Positions 36,182 to 50,391 of a DNA stretch of 64,000 nt are shown piece by piece (the first letter of the stretch is position 1; each line of letters starts with the position of its first letter). The position numbers were made by a program, and so were the translations under genes. This stretch comes from Loxodes magnus (Eukaryota; Ciliophora; Karyorelictea; Loxodida; Loxodidae): the NCBI GenBank assembly GCA_946699065.1, contig CAMPDV010001444.1:1-64000 (forward strand), read 5' to 3'. A model generated the notes under the pieces. That model was given only the letters and a program-made list of their open reading frames with translations, was not told where the DNA came from and did no database searches.

Positions 36182-36817
36182 ATGAGATATCTTGTTTTTG
36201 TCTTAATTCTTCTTTCCTTTATATTTTAAGATCCAATTTCATTTACTAAGCAAGAATGGCGCAATTAAGTAAGTCTTGAATTGCTTAGATTAATATGATT
36301 TTGGTGGATGAAAAAAAAAGATTTGCAGTGTAATAGTAATTTGGGCTAAAGATACGAAAATAATGTTCTTGGCTATTTTGATAGTACTGAAGTATCATCT
36401 AAATAACTATAAGCATTATGCATATAACTGGATACTCAAAGACAGTTAGAATGCTTTCCTCTAAGTAAGAATTTAATTTTCTAATCTTTTATTAGAGGTA
36501 AAGATTGACATTTGAATAAGTAAATTTATTTAAGCACTAAGCTGATATTGTCAAACATAAATCTAGAAGAGTAGAAATCTCTTAGGACTATATAAATAAA
36601 ATGCCTACTATTAAAGCCTTTAGTCTAGTAGTGTGATAACGCGAACAATTAAGGAATATAAAAAATATACCTAAAGGAGCTAAAATTAAAGCTTGTTGTC
36701 CTATTATAAATGATAGTTAATATTCATATAGTTAGAATTTAAAACTCATAGTAATAAGCATATTTCTCTGTTTTTTAGTATAAGAAGAAAGATAAAAAAA
36801 AGATAGTTATTACTTGA
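36182..36817 (+). CDS. Putative secreted protein cut by the duplication boundary
   Basis: ATG 36182 opens a typical signal peptide, MRYLVFVLILLSFIFQ, followed by a readable frame (CNSNLGQRYENNVLGYFDST, ALCIQLDTQRQLECFPL, KPLVQQCDNANNQ) through 36700. The large duplicated segment begins at 36703, so the last part of the frame, to a TGA at 36815, is repeat sequence and probably foreign to the gene. A GTAAGT...CTTAG stretch of 20 bases at 36270-36289 could be an intron but does not improve the frame. No family is recognised. Confidence 0.35.
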
Positions 36818-39800
36818 AAATTCTTAAGATTAAACAAAACTAAGTAACTAGTGTTGCTTTAATAACAGAGATAGTTTTTAAAATGAAAAGAAGTAGAAAT
36901 TTTTGTAGACTAAGAGAGGATAAATTAAATTTAAATAAAGCAAAGACATTTAAATTAACAACCCTATTTAGATATAACATGCTGTTAATTTAATTTTTTT
37001 AAAGTTATGGGAGTAATATAAGTCCTCATAAAAAACCCATCAAAGGAGATGAAATCCAATATTATATATACTTCAGAACTTTGATAAATTACTCTAGAGC
37101 TTACACATAAGCTTTTGCTAAAGTTAGTGACATTCAGAATAAATTTGTAGGTTTGAAATAAAAGCTAAATTAGTTTAGATTATCATGGCCTTAAATCAAT
37201 TCCTTATTTTTATTTCATAGTAGAGATAGAATAAGAAAGGTAGTAAAATTATAATATGCTTAGAACTGTAGAAAATTAAAGATATATAAGATAAAAGTAA
37301 CTTATCTTATAATTTATAGCATAATAAACAAAACTAAGTCTAATTTATTAAAAATACGAAGGAGCTAGAAAAATAGATTGTCATTCTTGATAAAAAATTC
37401 TCATGACTGCTTTACAAAAGATTTACTTTTTAACTTAAGTTATAGATTTAGAATGAACTCTTAGCTTTTCTTCTTCACTTTTAAAATTGATTTATATTCT
37501 TTATTAATTCAACCTTTATTGCTAAATTCTAAAAATTAAGATTTAAATTTACAACTTGACTGATTAAAAAAATCCAATTTCTAAATTTCTTGAATCTAGA
37601 TTTGAAATATAATCTTAAACATTTCTTTAGCCTTGATAAGCTATTTCTATCATTCGTTTTATCAATTTTATATTTTTCAAAGTCACACCTTAAGGAATTT
37701 ATCCCAATATTTTGTTATATCAACAGAAATTTACTCTTAAGTTGTCTGAGCAAACTTATTTTAACTATGTCATTCTTATCTTTGTATGTAAGCTTTTTCA
37801 TTTTTTAATTTTTCATTCAGTTTGTATTTGAATACAGAAATCAGATTAAGAACTATTATAACATTGCTATATAAGTAAATCTAGCTAGCTAATTGAAATA
37901 AGCCTTCTATGTTTACATCTTATTTTATCTCAATTATTTCTTTAGCAAACTTTTACTTCTTGTCAAAACACAGTTCCATTATTTTCGATATACCAACTAA
38001 GAAAAGATTAAAAGATTAAAAGTTAAAGATAAGATAACAACTTCTAACTTAGTAATAACAATCAATCAGTCATCATTAATTCCCTAAAATAGTTCAATAT
38101 TTGAATAGAATTTATGCTAAATAACGTTTTTTCGTTGTTTTTAGAGCTAGATTTATAGATTTTTTTTATTTCGCAAAATAGTAGCGAACCAAATTAGTTT
38201 CCATTGTAAGCAATAAATGGAAATTTGAGTGAAAGAGACTCTTATAATTTTAATAAGTTGGATAAAGAAGAAAAGCAATATTAGCAGTTAAAGTAGTTGT
38301 CTATAGAAGAAAAGAGGAGAGCTAGTCTAAAAAAGTTTGGTCTATAAATTTTTTCAATCAAGTCTAACAATTTATTTCAGATAAGCAAGCGAATATAAGT
38401 CTAAAATAATGGATATAGATATAACCGAAAGTTAAATATAAAAATAACTCAAAATTTAAAATATGAAGCATTTACTCAAATGTAGGTTAAAAAATTTCAG
38501 TAACTCTGGAGTTCTAATGATTATAGATATTTGTGACTACTAAGTGAAACATAATAAAATATACAAAGAAGCTTAAAAAAGAGAAAAATATAAGAGCAAA
38601 ACTAGTAGATAAGATAGTTAGTTTTAAAAATAAAGGCCTTATAGTTATGAAAGATAGTTATAACTTACTTTAAATACATTTAGCTCTAAAATAAGAAGAA
38701 TTTTAATAAAAAAGGAACCTAAGAAATAACAGATCTTTCTCTATTAACACCTAAAATATAAGAATGTAAACCTAATTTAATTGAATAATCATAATAATAT
38801 AAAGGAAAATAATCTCCCAAATCTTATGCGTAACGAGGGAATTTGAGAAAATTGTCTACAATAAGAATTAAAATAGCAAAGTTGGAAGCTCGAATAGATA
38901 TAAGAGAAAATAGGCAAAGCAGTAAACCCGTAATTTCCTCTATAAAGGAAGCAATCAATAGCATATTATCATAATGGAATATAAGATGAATGAGAATTAA
39001 ATTAGCTTAATTAAATCTCTTAAATACTACATTTTAGTTTTGCTAGTTCAGTGTCGAATAAAGTTTTAAAAAGATAAGTATTACAATAAGAAATTATTTA
39101 AAGAATCAATGGATAGCAGGGAAATTTAACAATGGGTATTGAAGCAAATTAATAATAATTAGGTATAATAAAAAAACGCTGTTGTATATATGTCAAAAGC
39201 AGCATTATTATAAGAGATGCTGGTGAAGAAGCCAAATTTAGAAAAAGAATAAAATACCTTTTCTAATTTAACCAACTAAATCAGGTCTATTACATAAGAA
39301 AAATTCTTTAATAGTAAATTTAGCAATTTTAAGAATAAATTATAACGTAACAAGTTTAATCGTAAAATGCAAAGTATAAAGAGGATGGTAGACTAAGAAA
39401 GTCTTAAACGACCTTTTGTTAAAAAGGAGAAATTCTTAAGATATATGGATGCAAATATCAACTTCGAAACTATAAATTTCTTTTAATTTAACTTTTAGAA
39501 GAACCGAAATTAAGGATAACAAGTTTAGTAATTTTTATTTAATTGATAAGAACTAATTTAATCGCTTGAAACTAACATCTAATCTCATCTATTTAAACTT
39601 TCTTAAATTTTCGTTATAATATGATATTAAATTAATCTTATGTCCTATTAGACTTATATCTAGATAAAGACTACCTAGTGAAAATGTCAAACTGTATTAT
39701 AGTGATATTAATCAATTTCCTTTATTTTATTATGATTTTGCTTAATAATTAGCTCTTAAAATCATTAAGCTCATCTTAATCTACAACCTTTAAAATATTT

Positions 39801-42800
39801 GAATTTTTTGAGTTAAAGAGTAAAATAAATTTGTGCTTGGTAAGAAGATTCTAGGAGTAGTTAATTATGAAGAGGATATAGCAGGATAATGGGTTACACA
39901 ATTATGAAGGGATTAAAATCACGATTGCATATTAATAATTAGATGTAGGAAGGAACAACATCTGGTGAAGCATTTTTAAACAATATTTACTAATATATCT
40001 CATTAGATTCTGAGTCATGTAATAAAACGAATCGTAAAGCTAAAAATTAAAAAAATCCATAATAACCCAAAAATCGAATGATGAAAATAAATCATATAAA
40101 TCAACTTAAATTAATAAATATCCAGTTTTAGCAGATTTAAGATATGAGAAGATAGTTAAAATGAAGGAAACTAATGAGAATAATTGTAAAGGATAAATAT
40201 AATAAGTCAAATAGAAGATAAAAAACAAATTAAAAGAAGAAAACTTAAGTTACTAAGCATTTAGTCTTCAGACGTTGCTATACCAAAAAAGAAAATTCTT
40301 TCAAAAATTTAAATTGATGGTATACCAAAAATGATTTAAACTTATTTGAGTATACTTACTTTTAAAAGAAGCAAAAAGATAAAATAAAGCAATATTAAGG
40401 ATTTTCTTTATTTTAGATTTCTAGAAAAATTTAAGAAAAATTCAGATCTCTCTGAAAATAAGGGATATTCTATAAACATGCTTCTCAATTAAAGTTATAG
40501 GTAATAGAACTTTTGATTTATATATATAATAAGTAATTAACTAAGTCATTTATAATAAAGCTTCTGATATAAATATTTGCTTTAAAGCAAAAATATAAAA
40601 TCATACTATGTTTATTTACATCAAAGCTTGGAATTTGAAATTGGGATAAATAAATAATTAAGTTTAAAAGCTTGTATATATCTAATTAAGAAATAAAAAC
40701 AGAAGATAAAATATAAGAAATTAGAAATCTTAATTAATTAGACCATTAATAAATTATGATTAAAACTATAATGATCCAATGGAGATTGAGTAATCAAACT
40801 TAAATATAATCAAATATAAAAAATTAGATAATCAATCAGATAATAAAAAGAGGATTAATTATGTGCTGCCTCTGTAGAAGGCTAGAAAACACAAAATAAA
40901 ATTGTTGGAGATACCAAAATACAGAAAAGCAAAAATAAACAATTTCTTAAAAAGCATTCCTTATTTTTATTGTTTTTCAGAAAGCACTGTTACATTAGTA
41001 AATTATACAATGTTGTTATGCTATTATTTATAAATTTATCTTATATATTTTCTATTTTAGTTTCTTTTCATTTATTTATATAAAACTATTTACTCATTTT
41101 ATTAAATATTAGATTCATCATTAATATTTTAACTATAAAATTTTTTAATATAGCTCTCCGAAAGAATAAAGAGAATGCCTTAGTTCTAACAAAATATATA
41201 TAGTAATTTAAAATTAAGTTTATCATTTATTCATCAAACTTTAATTAATAAAACTATTATGACATCATATAAAAATATGGCTCCAAAGAAATAAGTATCT
41301 TCTGCGAAAACATTTTACAATACATATAACTAAAGTAATTATTTTATATGCTATAATTGGAAGAATAGAAACTAAAAAAAGAAGTTTAAGATCTAAAATA
41401 AATAATTTAATTTCTTATGCTTACTATCAATAAATTGATCAACAAACTGAACCTTAGATAAGAAATTAACTAGCTTACCCAAAAATCATGCTCATACTTT
41501 TTGACATAATCTTGACTTTAAATTTTATTCTAAAGAAATAATTTCTTTAAATCAGTTTCCAAATATTTATATTCCTTTACTCTTTCTATTGCCATTTCAT
41601 TTATATATATTATTTGTCAACTTTGTATTTTCTTTCCATTTCATAGCATTCACTACGTCTTATCTGCTCATATTATATTATTAAGATAACCGTTGTAATA
41701 TTTCAATCATCTCTTGCAATTGATTTGGACTTATAATCATTTCAATCTCATCTACATATACCAATGCTCCCATATATCTTTCCTCTGTATATTATTCTAA
41801 TTTCATGTTTATGGTTATTCTTACTTTGTTTTATCTTAGTTAGTTGACAAGTTTATTTATTATAATATTGAATAATCTTGGAGAGCAGGTGCTACCTTAT
41901 TTAGCTCATTTCCCCGTTTAAAACTGTTCTGATATTAAACCATTTATTTTTATCTTTGCTTCTTCTCTGTACAAATCAGTTATGAGCTTGATTATTTGCT
42001 CAAGTTTTTCAATTTCATTTAGTATCTTTCATATGTCTGCTTTTATTACTGAGTCAAATGCTTTTTTTAAATCAATAAATATTACTCCTTTTTCTTGATT
42101 ATTTTTCTTAAGTCATTCTTGTGCAGTTCTTAGATTGAAGATTTGCTATAAGCATGATTTGCCTTGCTTGAAGCCATATTATAATTCATCGTCACATTTG
42201 CTCAAATATGAGTTTATTTATCCAAATAATCAGATATCTAAATTTTTACTAAATGAATTAAAAGTGAAATCGGCTTATAATTCATAGAGTTTTGCATTCT
42301 ACCTTTTTTATGAAGTAGTATAATAAATGATCCTTTAATATTGCTTGGCATAGCTCCAAATTGTATTATTTTTACGTTAATATTGCGATTAGGTTAACAA
42401 TTTATCTCCTCAAGTTCTTATTGTACTTATTTATTTTCTATCAGGTCCTGCAGCTTTCATTAGGAGAGCTTTTTTATACAGCACACTAAATATTCGTTTT
42501 AGACCTATATTGTTTGTGTGTTCTTGTATGAATCTAATAATCATTTGCTGCCACTTTTATAGATCTCCTCTCAACTTTCTTTAAAATTTTGCATATCCTT
42601 TTCGTTTATTAATGTCCATGGTGCATATTTTCTCTACTTTAATCATCTTTGAATTCCTTTTCAAGTTTTGTTTAATTTTCCTTAATTAATTTTATCTAAG
42701 AAAATATTTAATTGATTTTTCCTATCTTTTTTTGATGCAGTTTAAATTTTCTCCTTGCTTCTTTCTCATTTTAATATAATTATCAATTTATTAGCATCCT

Positions 42801-45165
42801 TATCTAATTAGATATTTTACTTATTTCGCCTGCTATTAAAAAAAAATTTTCTGTCAATATATTAGTTTTTTCTCATTTAATCTATTATAAATCCATATAT
42901 CACTTAGGTCGCTTCTTGGATATATTCTTTATTTTCATAGTGTGCTTAGCTATCTAAATTTTCGAATTCGCTAAGACATATTTTCTTGAATCATTCTTTG
43001 AATCTCTCTTGAACCTTTTATTACTTTAATTTTTTTTAAGTTTATCCTTTTAATTTATGGGGTTTTTCGATATTCTTCCTTAATTTTTATCTTTATTTTA
43101 CCTGGCTAATGATCTCCTATTGGTCTCTATTGATAGAATTTTGTGCTGATAATGTTAGGCATGATATATTGCTCCCTTAAGAACTATTCTATTTTCAATT
43201 TTCCTTTCCCTTTCATAGTGATGAAGGTTGAATCTTTTTTTGGATCTTTACAATCTAAAAGATAATCTTTCATCAAGTTAAATAAGTATTAGCCTGCATT
43301 ATTCTGCTCATACGATAAAAATTGGGGAGTATGCGCATTAAAATCCCCTAGTATTAAAATTTATAATCCTTTGCTGCTATTATGCATTATTAGAGACTTT
43401 CATAAAAGGGTATTAGTTAGTCAGAGTCAGATGTTGTAGTGCTATATACGTTTATCAATGCAAGCCGAACATCAAGTGTTAAACCTATTAATCTTCCCCT
43501 AAAATAATCCTGCTCGATTGAGATCTCCTATATCATACTTTGTTTCTGCGGATAATTCCATCTTTTAAATAAAATGCTACTCCTTTGCAGTATTTTGTGC
43601 TCAATTTTATTATTGCTCTGAATCAATGTTTATAAGCATTTTGGCAGTTTGATCCGTAAATATTTCTTAAATCGCCATAATTTCTATCTTCTTTTCACAC
43701 ATAAACTTGATTAATTCCTTCTTGCTTGATTTTATTCTTTTGGTATTTGTTGTGCCTATGTTTAATTCTGACTATTTTATTATATTAATATTTTCTTTTA
43801 CTTCCTTTTTTTCTTAATCCTCCTACTCTGCATTTTTAGCTTCCTATTCTTTAATAGCGTGAAAACCAAATCGTTCTAATGTTTATTATTTTTCCTGTAC
43901 TTATGTCTTCATTTTTTTGCTCGATACTATCTTCCTTACCATTATATTTTTTTATCTTTTTTGAGAAGGCGTTATGTTTATGCATACTTCCTGTCACTAC
44001 TTTCTATTTGTTTCAGTTTTTTTGTCATATTTCCTATTTTACTTTCTGTTTTTTTGTGATATTGATAGTTTCGTCTCAGTTTTATTTATTTAAATTTGTA
44101 GCATAAACTTGTTGCTAGAAATAAGACGTGGTAATCTATTTGAAAATTATACTCTTTAGTTTTCTTCGCTTTCTTTTCCTTCGCTATCAGTTTCTCTTTA
44201 TAATAAGGCATTTTATTCCTGATTTCTGAATGTATCAACCTGATTTTTACTTCCTTAACATTTTTAATTGCTTTCTTTATAGTTTTTTTCTTAAGTATTA
44301 ATTTGTTAATATGCACTTTTTGGCTACAGTTCATACATTTTCAAATTGACGGATGATTCAAGTTAGTGGTTATACCTCCTTCGTCTAACTTATTTGATAT
44401 ATTTTCTACATCTTTGATCTCCTTCAATTCTAAATAAGTTCTCATTTTTCCATGGGTTCACGTTGGTCTTTTACAGTTCCGATTTTTGTACATGCTATTT
44501 TTCCGTACTGCTCCGGTGGGTTTCTACCTGGTTAAAGCTTGAATACATGTTAAATGTTCAATGAATCAGGTAGTTCTTAATGTAGTAGAATTCCTCTATA
44601 TTTCTTTGCTCTTTTGACAAACTAAATTTCTACTATTCAATGTTTAATTATTTCCGAATTGTGTGAGTGTTTCCTATTTTTGAATTATATAATATAATTA
44701 TCCCTGTCTGAAGGATTTTAGCACTCTCAATATTTTTCCATATTCTTATTTCAGATATCTGAGAAATGCTTGAACGATTTCATTTTCTTGCATTTCTGCT
44801 GGACTGTGTCTTTGGTTGTAGTATTTTTATTCTAAAAATTTATTGAAATAGGTAACTCCTACTCTTTAGCAACTTTGAGCTGCATATTATCGTTCTCATT
44901 TTCTGGAATTTGCTTATTCTTTTCTTCTTCCATTAAAAGATTTGCATAGAGCTGTTGTCTTGTATGATGTTCTAAATTATCTATGTTTTTGATAGGCTAC
45001 TTAGTTTTTAGATTTATGCCCCTTTTTCTTGTGCATTCCGCCTAGTAGTTTAAATATTTTACAACAGAGACGTTTTTCTTAAAAATAATATCCAAGATCT
45101 GATTAATCTGTAAAGTTCTTTCATGCCTTTGTTAAATTTAACTTGTAGTCTCGATCCGAGATTGG
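36703..45165. repeat. Segmental duplication, copy 2
   Basis: Direct repeat of 1-8460. Differences include small indels (for example two bases lost near 38852) and one conspicuous cluster of twelve substitutions at 41698-41762. The 4.7-kb left part holds no gene that I recognise, as in copy 1. Confidence 0.95.
41472..45165 (-). mobile_element. LINE-A copy 2, inactive
   Basis: Same structure and almost the same sequence as 4768-8460, including both frame changes in the RT. The endonuclease motif GDFNAH lies at about 43331-43348. The RT catalytic motif is altered from YADD to YVDE (41758-41747), replacing the second catalytic Asp and removing expected polymerase activity independently of the frameshifts. 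Confidence 0.85.
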
Positions 45166-45326
45166 TTGCATATGGATTGTGAGATTGTTACTTTATATAA
45201 TATCCTAGCATAATTTAATGTATGTAAATAAAGTAATAATGTAGTTTTAGATATAATTGACTGTATTTTTGATGGTAACTGTTATAAATTACCTTTATAG
45301 CTTTTGTAGTCTAAATAATAATAAAA

Positions 45327-46723
45327 ATGTAAGCGTTACCAAAATGCTTAATCTGCTTAGAAGATTACAACTTAACTAATGCTCTTCCAACTGTCTTACC
45401 TTGTGGACATATTTACTGTGGTTTGTGTTTGAATACTCAGTACTGATTATAAGGCATAATGTAATGTCCTATTTGTTAAAAAGGATTCCATTTTAGATTT
45501 GATGATTTACCTTAAGAAAGTGATTTAATAAGAGTGATATTTTAAAACTAATAATACATATAAAAGATTTAAGATGCTAGATAGAAATTAAAAGAGATAA
45601 GGAGGTAAATTATGGAAAAATCTAAAACCATTACAACCAAATAATCAAACATTAGTAATACTCTCATAATACCACTAACTAATATCATCATCAATCATTA
45701 ACCAACATTTATCTACCAAAAATAAACACTCAAATATTATCTAATTCTACTAATCACTAAAACCAACTATACTCTAATATAACTCATAACCACCTACAAT
45801 ACTAAACTCTAAATTAACTTACAATCTAATAAGATAAAAACTATAATACAATACTAAGTAACCAAATAAGATTTAGACTAATTAACATAAACTAAGCTAC
45901 CACTTTATATAATCTAACTATATTCACTTTTTTGATTCAGATACTTAAAAATTAAGTTTATTTAATATTTAAACAGAGTAATTACGATAAGTCTAAGTTT
46001 AAATTATAATTCCGAAAGCTCGTAAAAGTATAGAATATGAAAATAAGTTATATTTAATTGGAGGATTTAACAGAAATTAAAATAAATGAATAAAAGAAAC
46101 TTGATAATTCGATTATGAAGGTAATAGTATAAAACTTTGTGATCTAAATGATGGAAGAAGTTACTTTGGAATAGCAACTGCTTAAAAATAACTTTACGTG
46201 GTTGGAGGATTTACTAATAATAATCAAATGTTATAATCAATAGAAAAGCTAAAGATAGGAAACTAAAGTAAATGATAAAACTGTTCCTAGTTTCCATTTA
46301 GAATAGCAGTCTAAACTTTAGTAGTAGATAAAGATGAATAAAATATTTACTCTTTTGGAGGGTTTAATTAGAAAAAATAAAATTTAAAAGATATATGAAA
46401 GTATAACATGTGGAATGATAGATGGAGTAAGTAAAATTTGAATCTTCCTGAAGCTGTTGCTTTTCCTATAGTTTGTTTAGAGCCTTTTATCATATTTGGA
46501 GGTGTAAAAAATTATTCTAGTGAAGAGTATTCAAGAAGAATATATAAAAGAAGTAAAGAATAATGGCAATAAAGCTAAATTTATAAAGATGTCTATGGTT
46601 TAACGGAGATGAAAATAAGAAATAACTATGGATATGTTTTTTGCTATAGAATAGAGAAGAGTTTCAATAATGAGGATTGATTTAGAAAAATTGAGTTATA
46701 GAAGTATTAGAAATGATAACTGA
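45327..46723 (+). pseudogene. RING finger-kelch fusion, copy 3 (frameshifted)
   Basis: RING and linker match copy 1 almost perfectly, apart from one extra A near 45724, which shifts the kelch half. A second extra T near 46639 shifts the C-terminus. Start to terminal TGA is 1394 bases, not a multiple of three. Kelch motifs LYLIGGF, LYVVGGF, IYSFGG and FIIFGGV remain. Both indels are in or beside homopolymers, so sequencing error cannot be excluded. The kelch half differs from copies 1 and 2 by about 10%. Confidence 0.75.
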
Positions 46724-47265
46724 TAAACATAATAAAAATATCTATATTATTAATATTATTTAAATATTATCTCATATGTAAAGAAGTAGTTTAAAGATCT
46801 ATAATTAGGTAAATATACTACTACTTATTAAAATATTTAAAGCGTCTGAAATAAATAAAGAATAAGATTTTATCTAAACATCTTTAAAAATCTATTATTA
46901 AAATATTATCATTATTCAGATACAAACATATAGCTTATATCAGCCAAAGCATATTCAACACAGTCAAAAAAAACTATCTTTAAATACATTCTTATATTAA
47001 AATTATACAAGTACTACTTAGATTACTCTATTATTTATCTAATCAAATAAAAATTATAATCAAATAATAATTAAGCTATACCTATATCTAAATACTAATT
47101 AAGTCATAACTACTATCATCAAATCAACATCTTCAAATTTAGAATAAATTAATTCCTTTCTCATTTAAGTTAACTAATATATATACTTAAAAATGCCCTT
47201 CTATAGCTAATAATAAAATCAAACCATTACAACTCTTATACTCTCAATAAAAACTCAATCATAAT
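46724..47265. other. G-poor 3' flank of RING-kelch copy 3
   Basis: Third version of the G-depleted downstream spacer. It has neither element A nor B. No gene is recognised. Confidence 0.5.
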
Positions 47266-47269
47266 AATT

Positions 47270-47530
47270 TTTCGAGATTAACATGATAGACCATTAAACT
47301 ATACTCAGTTACATTCAAATAAAGTTTTTAAAAAGGATTTCTAATGGTGAGAAAAACAAGAAAAATAAGATAAAATAATAAAATTAGCAGAAAATAAAAT
47401 ATTTTAATGAGCAATTTTTTGAAGAAAATAAAGAGAATAAAATAGAAAATTTCGTCTAAGAAATAGGAATAATTTATCGATTATAGAAAGACATTTTAAA
47501 CGTTACAACTCAAGCATAGTTGTAGTATTA
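47270..47530 (+). pseudogene. LINE-B copy 3, 5' end only
   Basis: It begins with ttttcgagattaacatgat, as do the other LINE-B copies, and follows the copy at 18768 through the segment with attttaaacgttacaactca near 47490. Similarity then stops, so only the first 260 bases of the element are left. Confidence 0.6.
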
Positions 47531-48600
47531 TATAAAAGCAAGCGTTTTGCGTTTTCTTAATCAGAAGGAAGTAGTATTTGTCCATTAGCGTTATAAACTG
47601 GTTTATAGTAGTCTGAATTAGTTATAGACTTCTGGTCCATTAACTTAGAGATATAAAAACTAATCTGCATTGATTAATTATTTAACATAGTGCTGTCTCA
47701 TATCTAAAGCCTCTCTTCTATTTAACTGTATTTACTTGCTTAAGCAATGTTTTGACAATTTGAAGTAAGGAGAGTGAACTAGGTTTTAAGATAGGAAATA
47801 TTGTGGGAGTACTTGAATCTATGATTTACATAATAATGAGGATGAAAAGTGCATATATTGATTTTATGATGGTAAATGGAAATTTGCATATAAATATGAA
47901 ATTAAAAGGTATCTTTGATGATGCTAAATTTTGAAGGCTCTAAGATTAGGTTTTGGTTTAAGAATTTGATGTATAAGTCTAGAGACTTAAAGTCTGTTAT
48001 GTGTTTTTAAATTTAGGGTTTTAAGTTTGTATTAATGTTTTTTATAGGTACTTATACTTATTGGGTTAAAGTTTGTTACTCCAATTTAAGAGAGTTTATG
48101 TTTAATTAAATCTTAATTTTCTACTCATAGTTTAAAGGAGATATATCGAATGAATTTTAGTTACTCAATACGAAGATACGAGGTAAGAATTGCTTCTATT
48201 TATTTAATTAGCTTCCCTTTTAATCATATGATTTCCATCATTGTCTTAAACCAGCTATTAGCTCCATAGCTTCTGTTAAATTAAGGATTTACAAGAATAA
48301 AAGTAAAAATAAGGAGTAGAAGTTTTAGCTTTATAAGAATAATTGGAAGAAGAAAATTAAAGTAGAAGAACTTAAATGTTGGACCTATTTTACAATAACG
48401 AATATCTAATTATACTCTGTCTTAAAAATAAAAGTTATTAATTACAAAAAACAAGACATATCACAATAAATAGAATTTTAATTTATTTTTATAACTTTAT
48501 CTTTACTTTTTGTATAACTTCTATTTATTACCATTCATTTTAATTGCCTTCATTTTTTAACTAGGTATAATTTTTATTCTTTTTAATTACGAATTTATCT
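47531..48600. other. Unresolved region
   Basis: A plus-strand stretch near 47790-47930 reads as protein-like (KYCGSTWIYDLHNNEDEKC, then a Trp/Tyr-rich run), but no start, stop or family can be given. The rest is AT-rich without recognisable content. Confidence 0.3.
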
Positions 48601-49020
48601 TTTGTTACATTGTTATCACTTCAACCTTTTTAAAGAATTGTTTTAAATCTTCAATTCGAAAAGATATTCTTTTAATGTATTATACAATTAGTTCAGTTGT
48701 TTGCAAGGGATATAACTTTACTTTTTGATTGTTATACTTTTTAACTTTAAAGGAGTTGGAAGGTATTTGATTATAAGTTACTAGTTACAGTCCCTTAATA
48801 AATTTCTTAGCAAGTTCCTAATTTCTTTACTCTCTTTAGTTAAATCTATTCTAAACATATTCCTAAGCCCCTACTATGCTAATCTGTTAGCCAGTAGCTA
48901 TAAAAACTGTTTAAAGTATAGAAAAGCTGCTAAGAATAAATTCTTGCTATTATATTCCTCCAAGACTTCTAATGATAATTCTAAAAAAGATAATAGTAAC
49001 ATATCTTGTGCTAATAAGCT
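48600..49020 (-). pseudogene. Fragment paralogous to 60090-60330
   Basis: Minus-strand translation gives QRNQELAKKFIKGLQLVTYN followed by QIPSNSFK. The same peptide with three changes is encoded at 60090-60330 (QRNQELAKKFIKKLKLVTYK, QIPSNSFK). Conservation at the protein level shows which frame is coding. The family is not recognised. In the second location it lies between an ORF1 and an RT relic, so it may be part of LINE-C. Confidence 0.5.
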
Positions 49021-49129
49021 TCCTTGATAAGTTTCGATAAAACATAGATCAATATTTTTTAAAGAGCTTCAATAGCACCAAACTCCAGTATAAAGTACTA
49101 AAATTATAAAAAATTACATTGAATTAAGG

Positions 49130-50376
49130 AAAGCAATATCTCAAGAAAAGTGAGGCATCGATGGGAAAAATGAACTAGATAGGAATTTTAATAATATGAA
49201 AAATATAAAAATACTAATTTGTTTGATTAGTATTAAAGGAGTAGAAATAGAATATGGATTAATAGACTTCTATTGGTGTCATCAAAGAGATTAGATTTAA
49301 AAACTATAATATATTAAATAAAACAAAATTTGTAAGGATAGAGTGAGACTGAATATTAAAAAATCAGAAATGTTGTAGAAAAACTTCTGAAACTTGTAAA
49401 AAATAAGTTAATCATTTTCCTAAAGGTCTTACCGATCTTAAAAATAGAGCAGTAAAATTACCATAGAAGATTAAATCCTTTCTTTAAGAAAAATCTGGAA
49501 GTAAATGGGGTATTCTTACATTAAAATGTTCCAGCATTTTTTGCAACTGAATAATCAAGTTTGAGATTACTAACTTAGTTTTTTTGAAACTGCAGGAAGA
49601 GAAAAACACTAAAAAGCAGATAAAAAATAAGTGTAAAATCGGTAAAAAGCATTAAATAGTTTCAAGACATATGTCATAAGAGTGCATTACGAATATTTCC
49701 TTTTAAAAAGTGAAAATAGTCAATCTATCAACTAAATTAAAATAACTTAAAGAAAAAAGATATAAATTGAGATTATAATAAATAAACTATTTATAAGATA
49801 TATAATTCTACATGAATAGGGAAGTTAACAAAAAGAAAATAGGAATATCAAAGAATGGTAAACATATTAATAAAACAATGAAAAACTTTTACTGATATTT
49901 GACCATATATTTAATAAAAAATGAGAAAAAATTCTATAGAATCACACAGATTTATGAAAGAAAGAAATTATAATATAATATAAAATTAAAAAATTAATTG
50001 AAAAAAATAAAAAGAAATCGATAATATGAATAATGTAGCTATTGAAACTTTATTTGTAAACTCAGATAGTATTTTTTTGTTGAGAAATATCCAAAAGGTA
50101 AGGTATCTCGCTTAGTAATAAAAACTGGAGATATTAGAATTAAAAAATTTGATTGAAATTTCAGGCAACACTGAAGATCAGAAGGAAAGAGATTTTAATA
50201 TCTATAGAACATCAAAAATTTTATCTACTATCTAACTTAAGTAAAATCGATTCTAAATTTAGATATAAATATGATATAGTTGGAAAAGCTGACAGAGTCA
50301 GATTGAATTAGTGAAGCTCATATTTGGACAAATTTTATAAACTTTTTAATTTATTGATAGAAAATTAATTTAACAT
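49130..50376 (+). pseudogene. LINE-B-like relic with endonuclease remnant
   Basis: Between about 50020 and 50180 the plus strand reads NMNNVAIETLFVNSDSI, and after a frame change KYPKGKVSRLVIKTGDIRI. These align with the start of the endonuclease in the other LINE-B copies (IDIMATKEIFVDSIKDM). The sequence upstream has the same Lys/Asn/Gln-rich character. Element D is inserted at its right end. Confidence 0.45.
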
Positions 50377-50391
50377 AAAGCTAAAATTAAT

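Noticed and set aside
36270-36289. Possible 20-nt intron gtaagtcttgaattgcttag
   Set aside because: Its ends are good, but removing it moves the downstream sequence into a less protein-like frame, so I did not use it.
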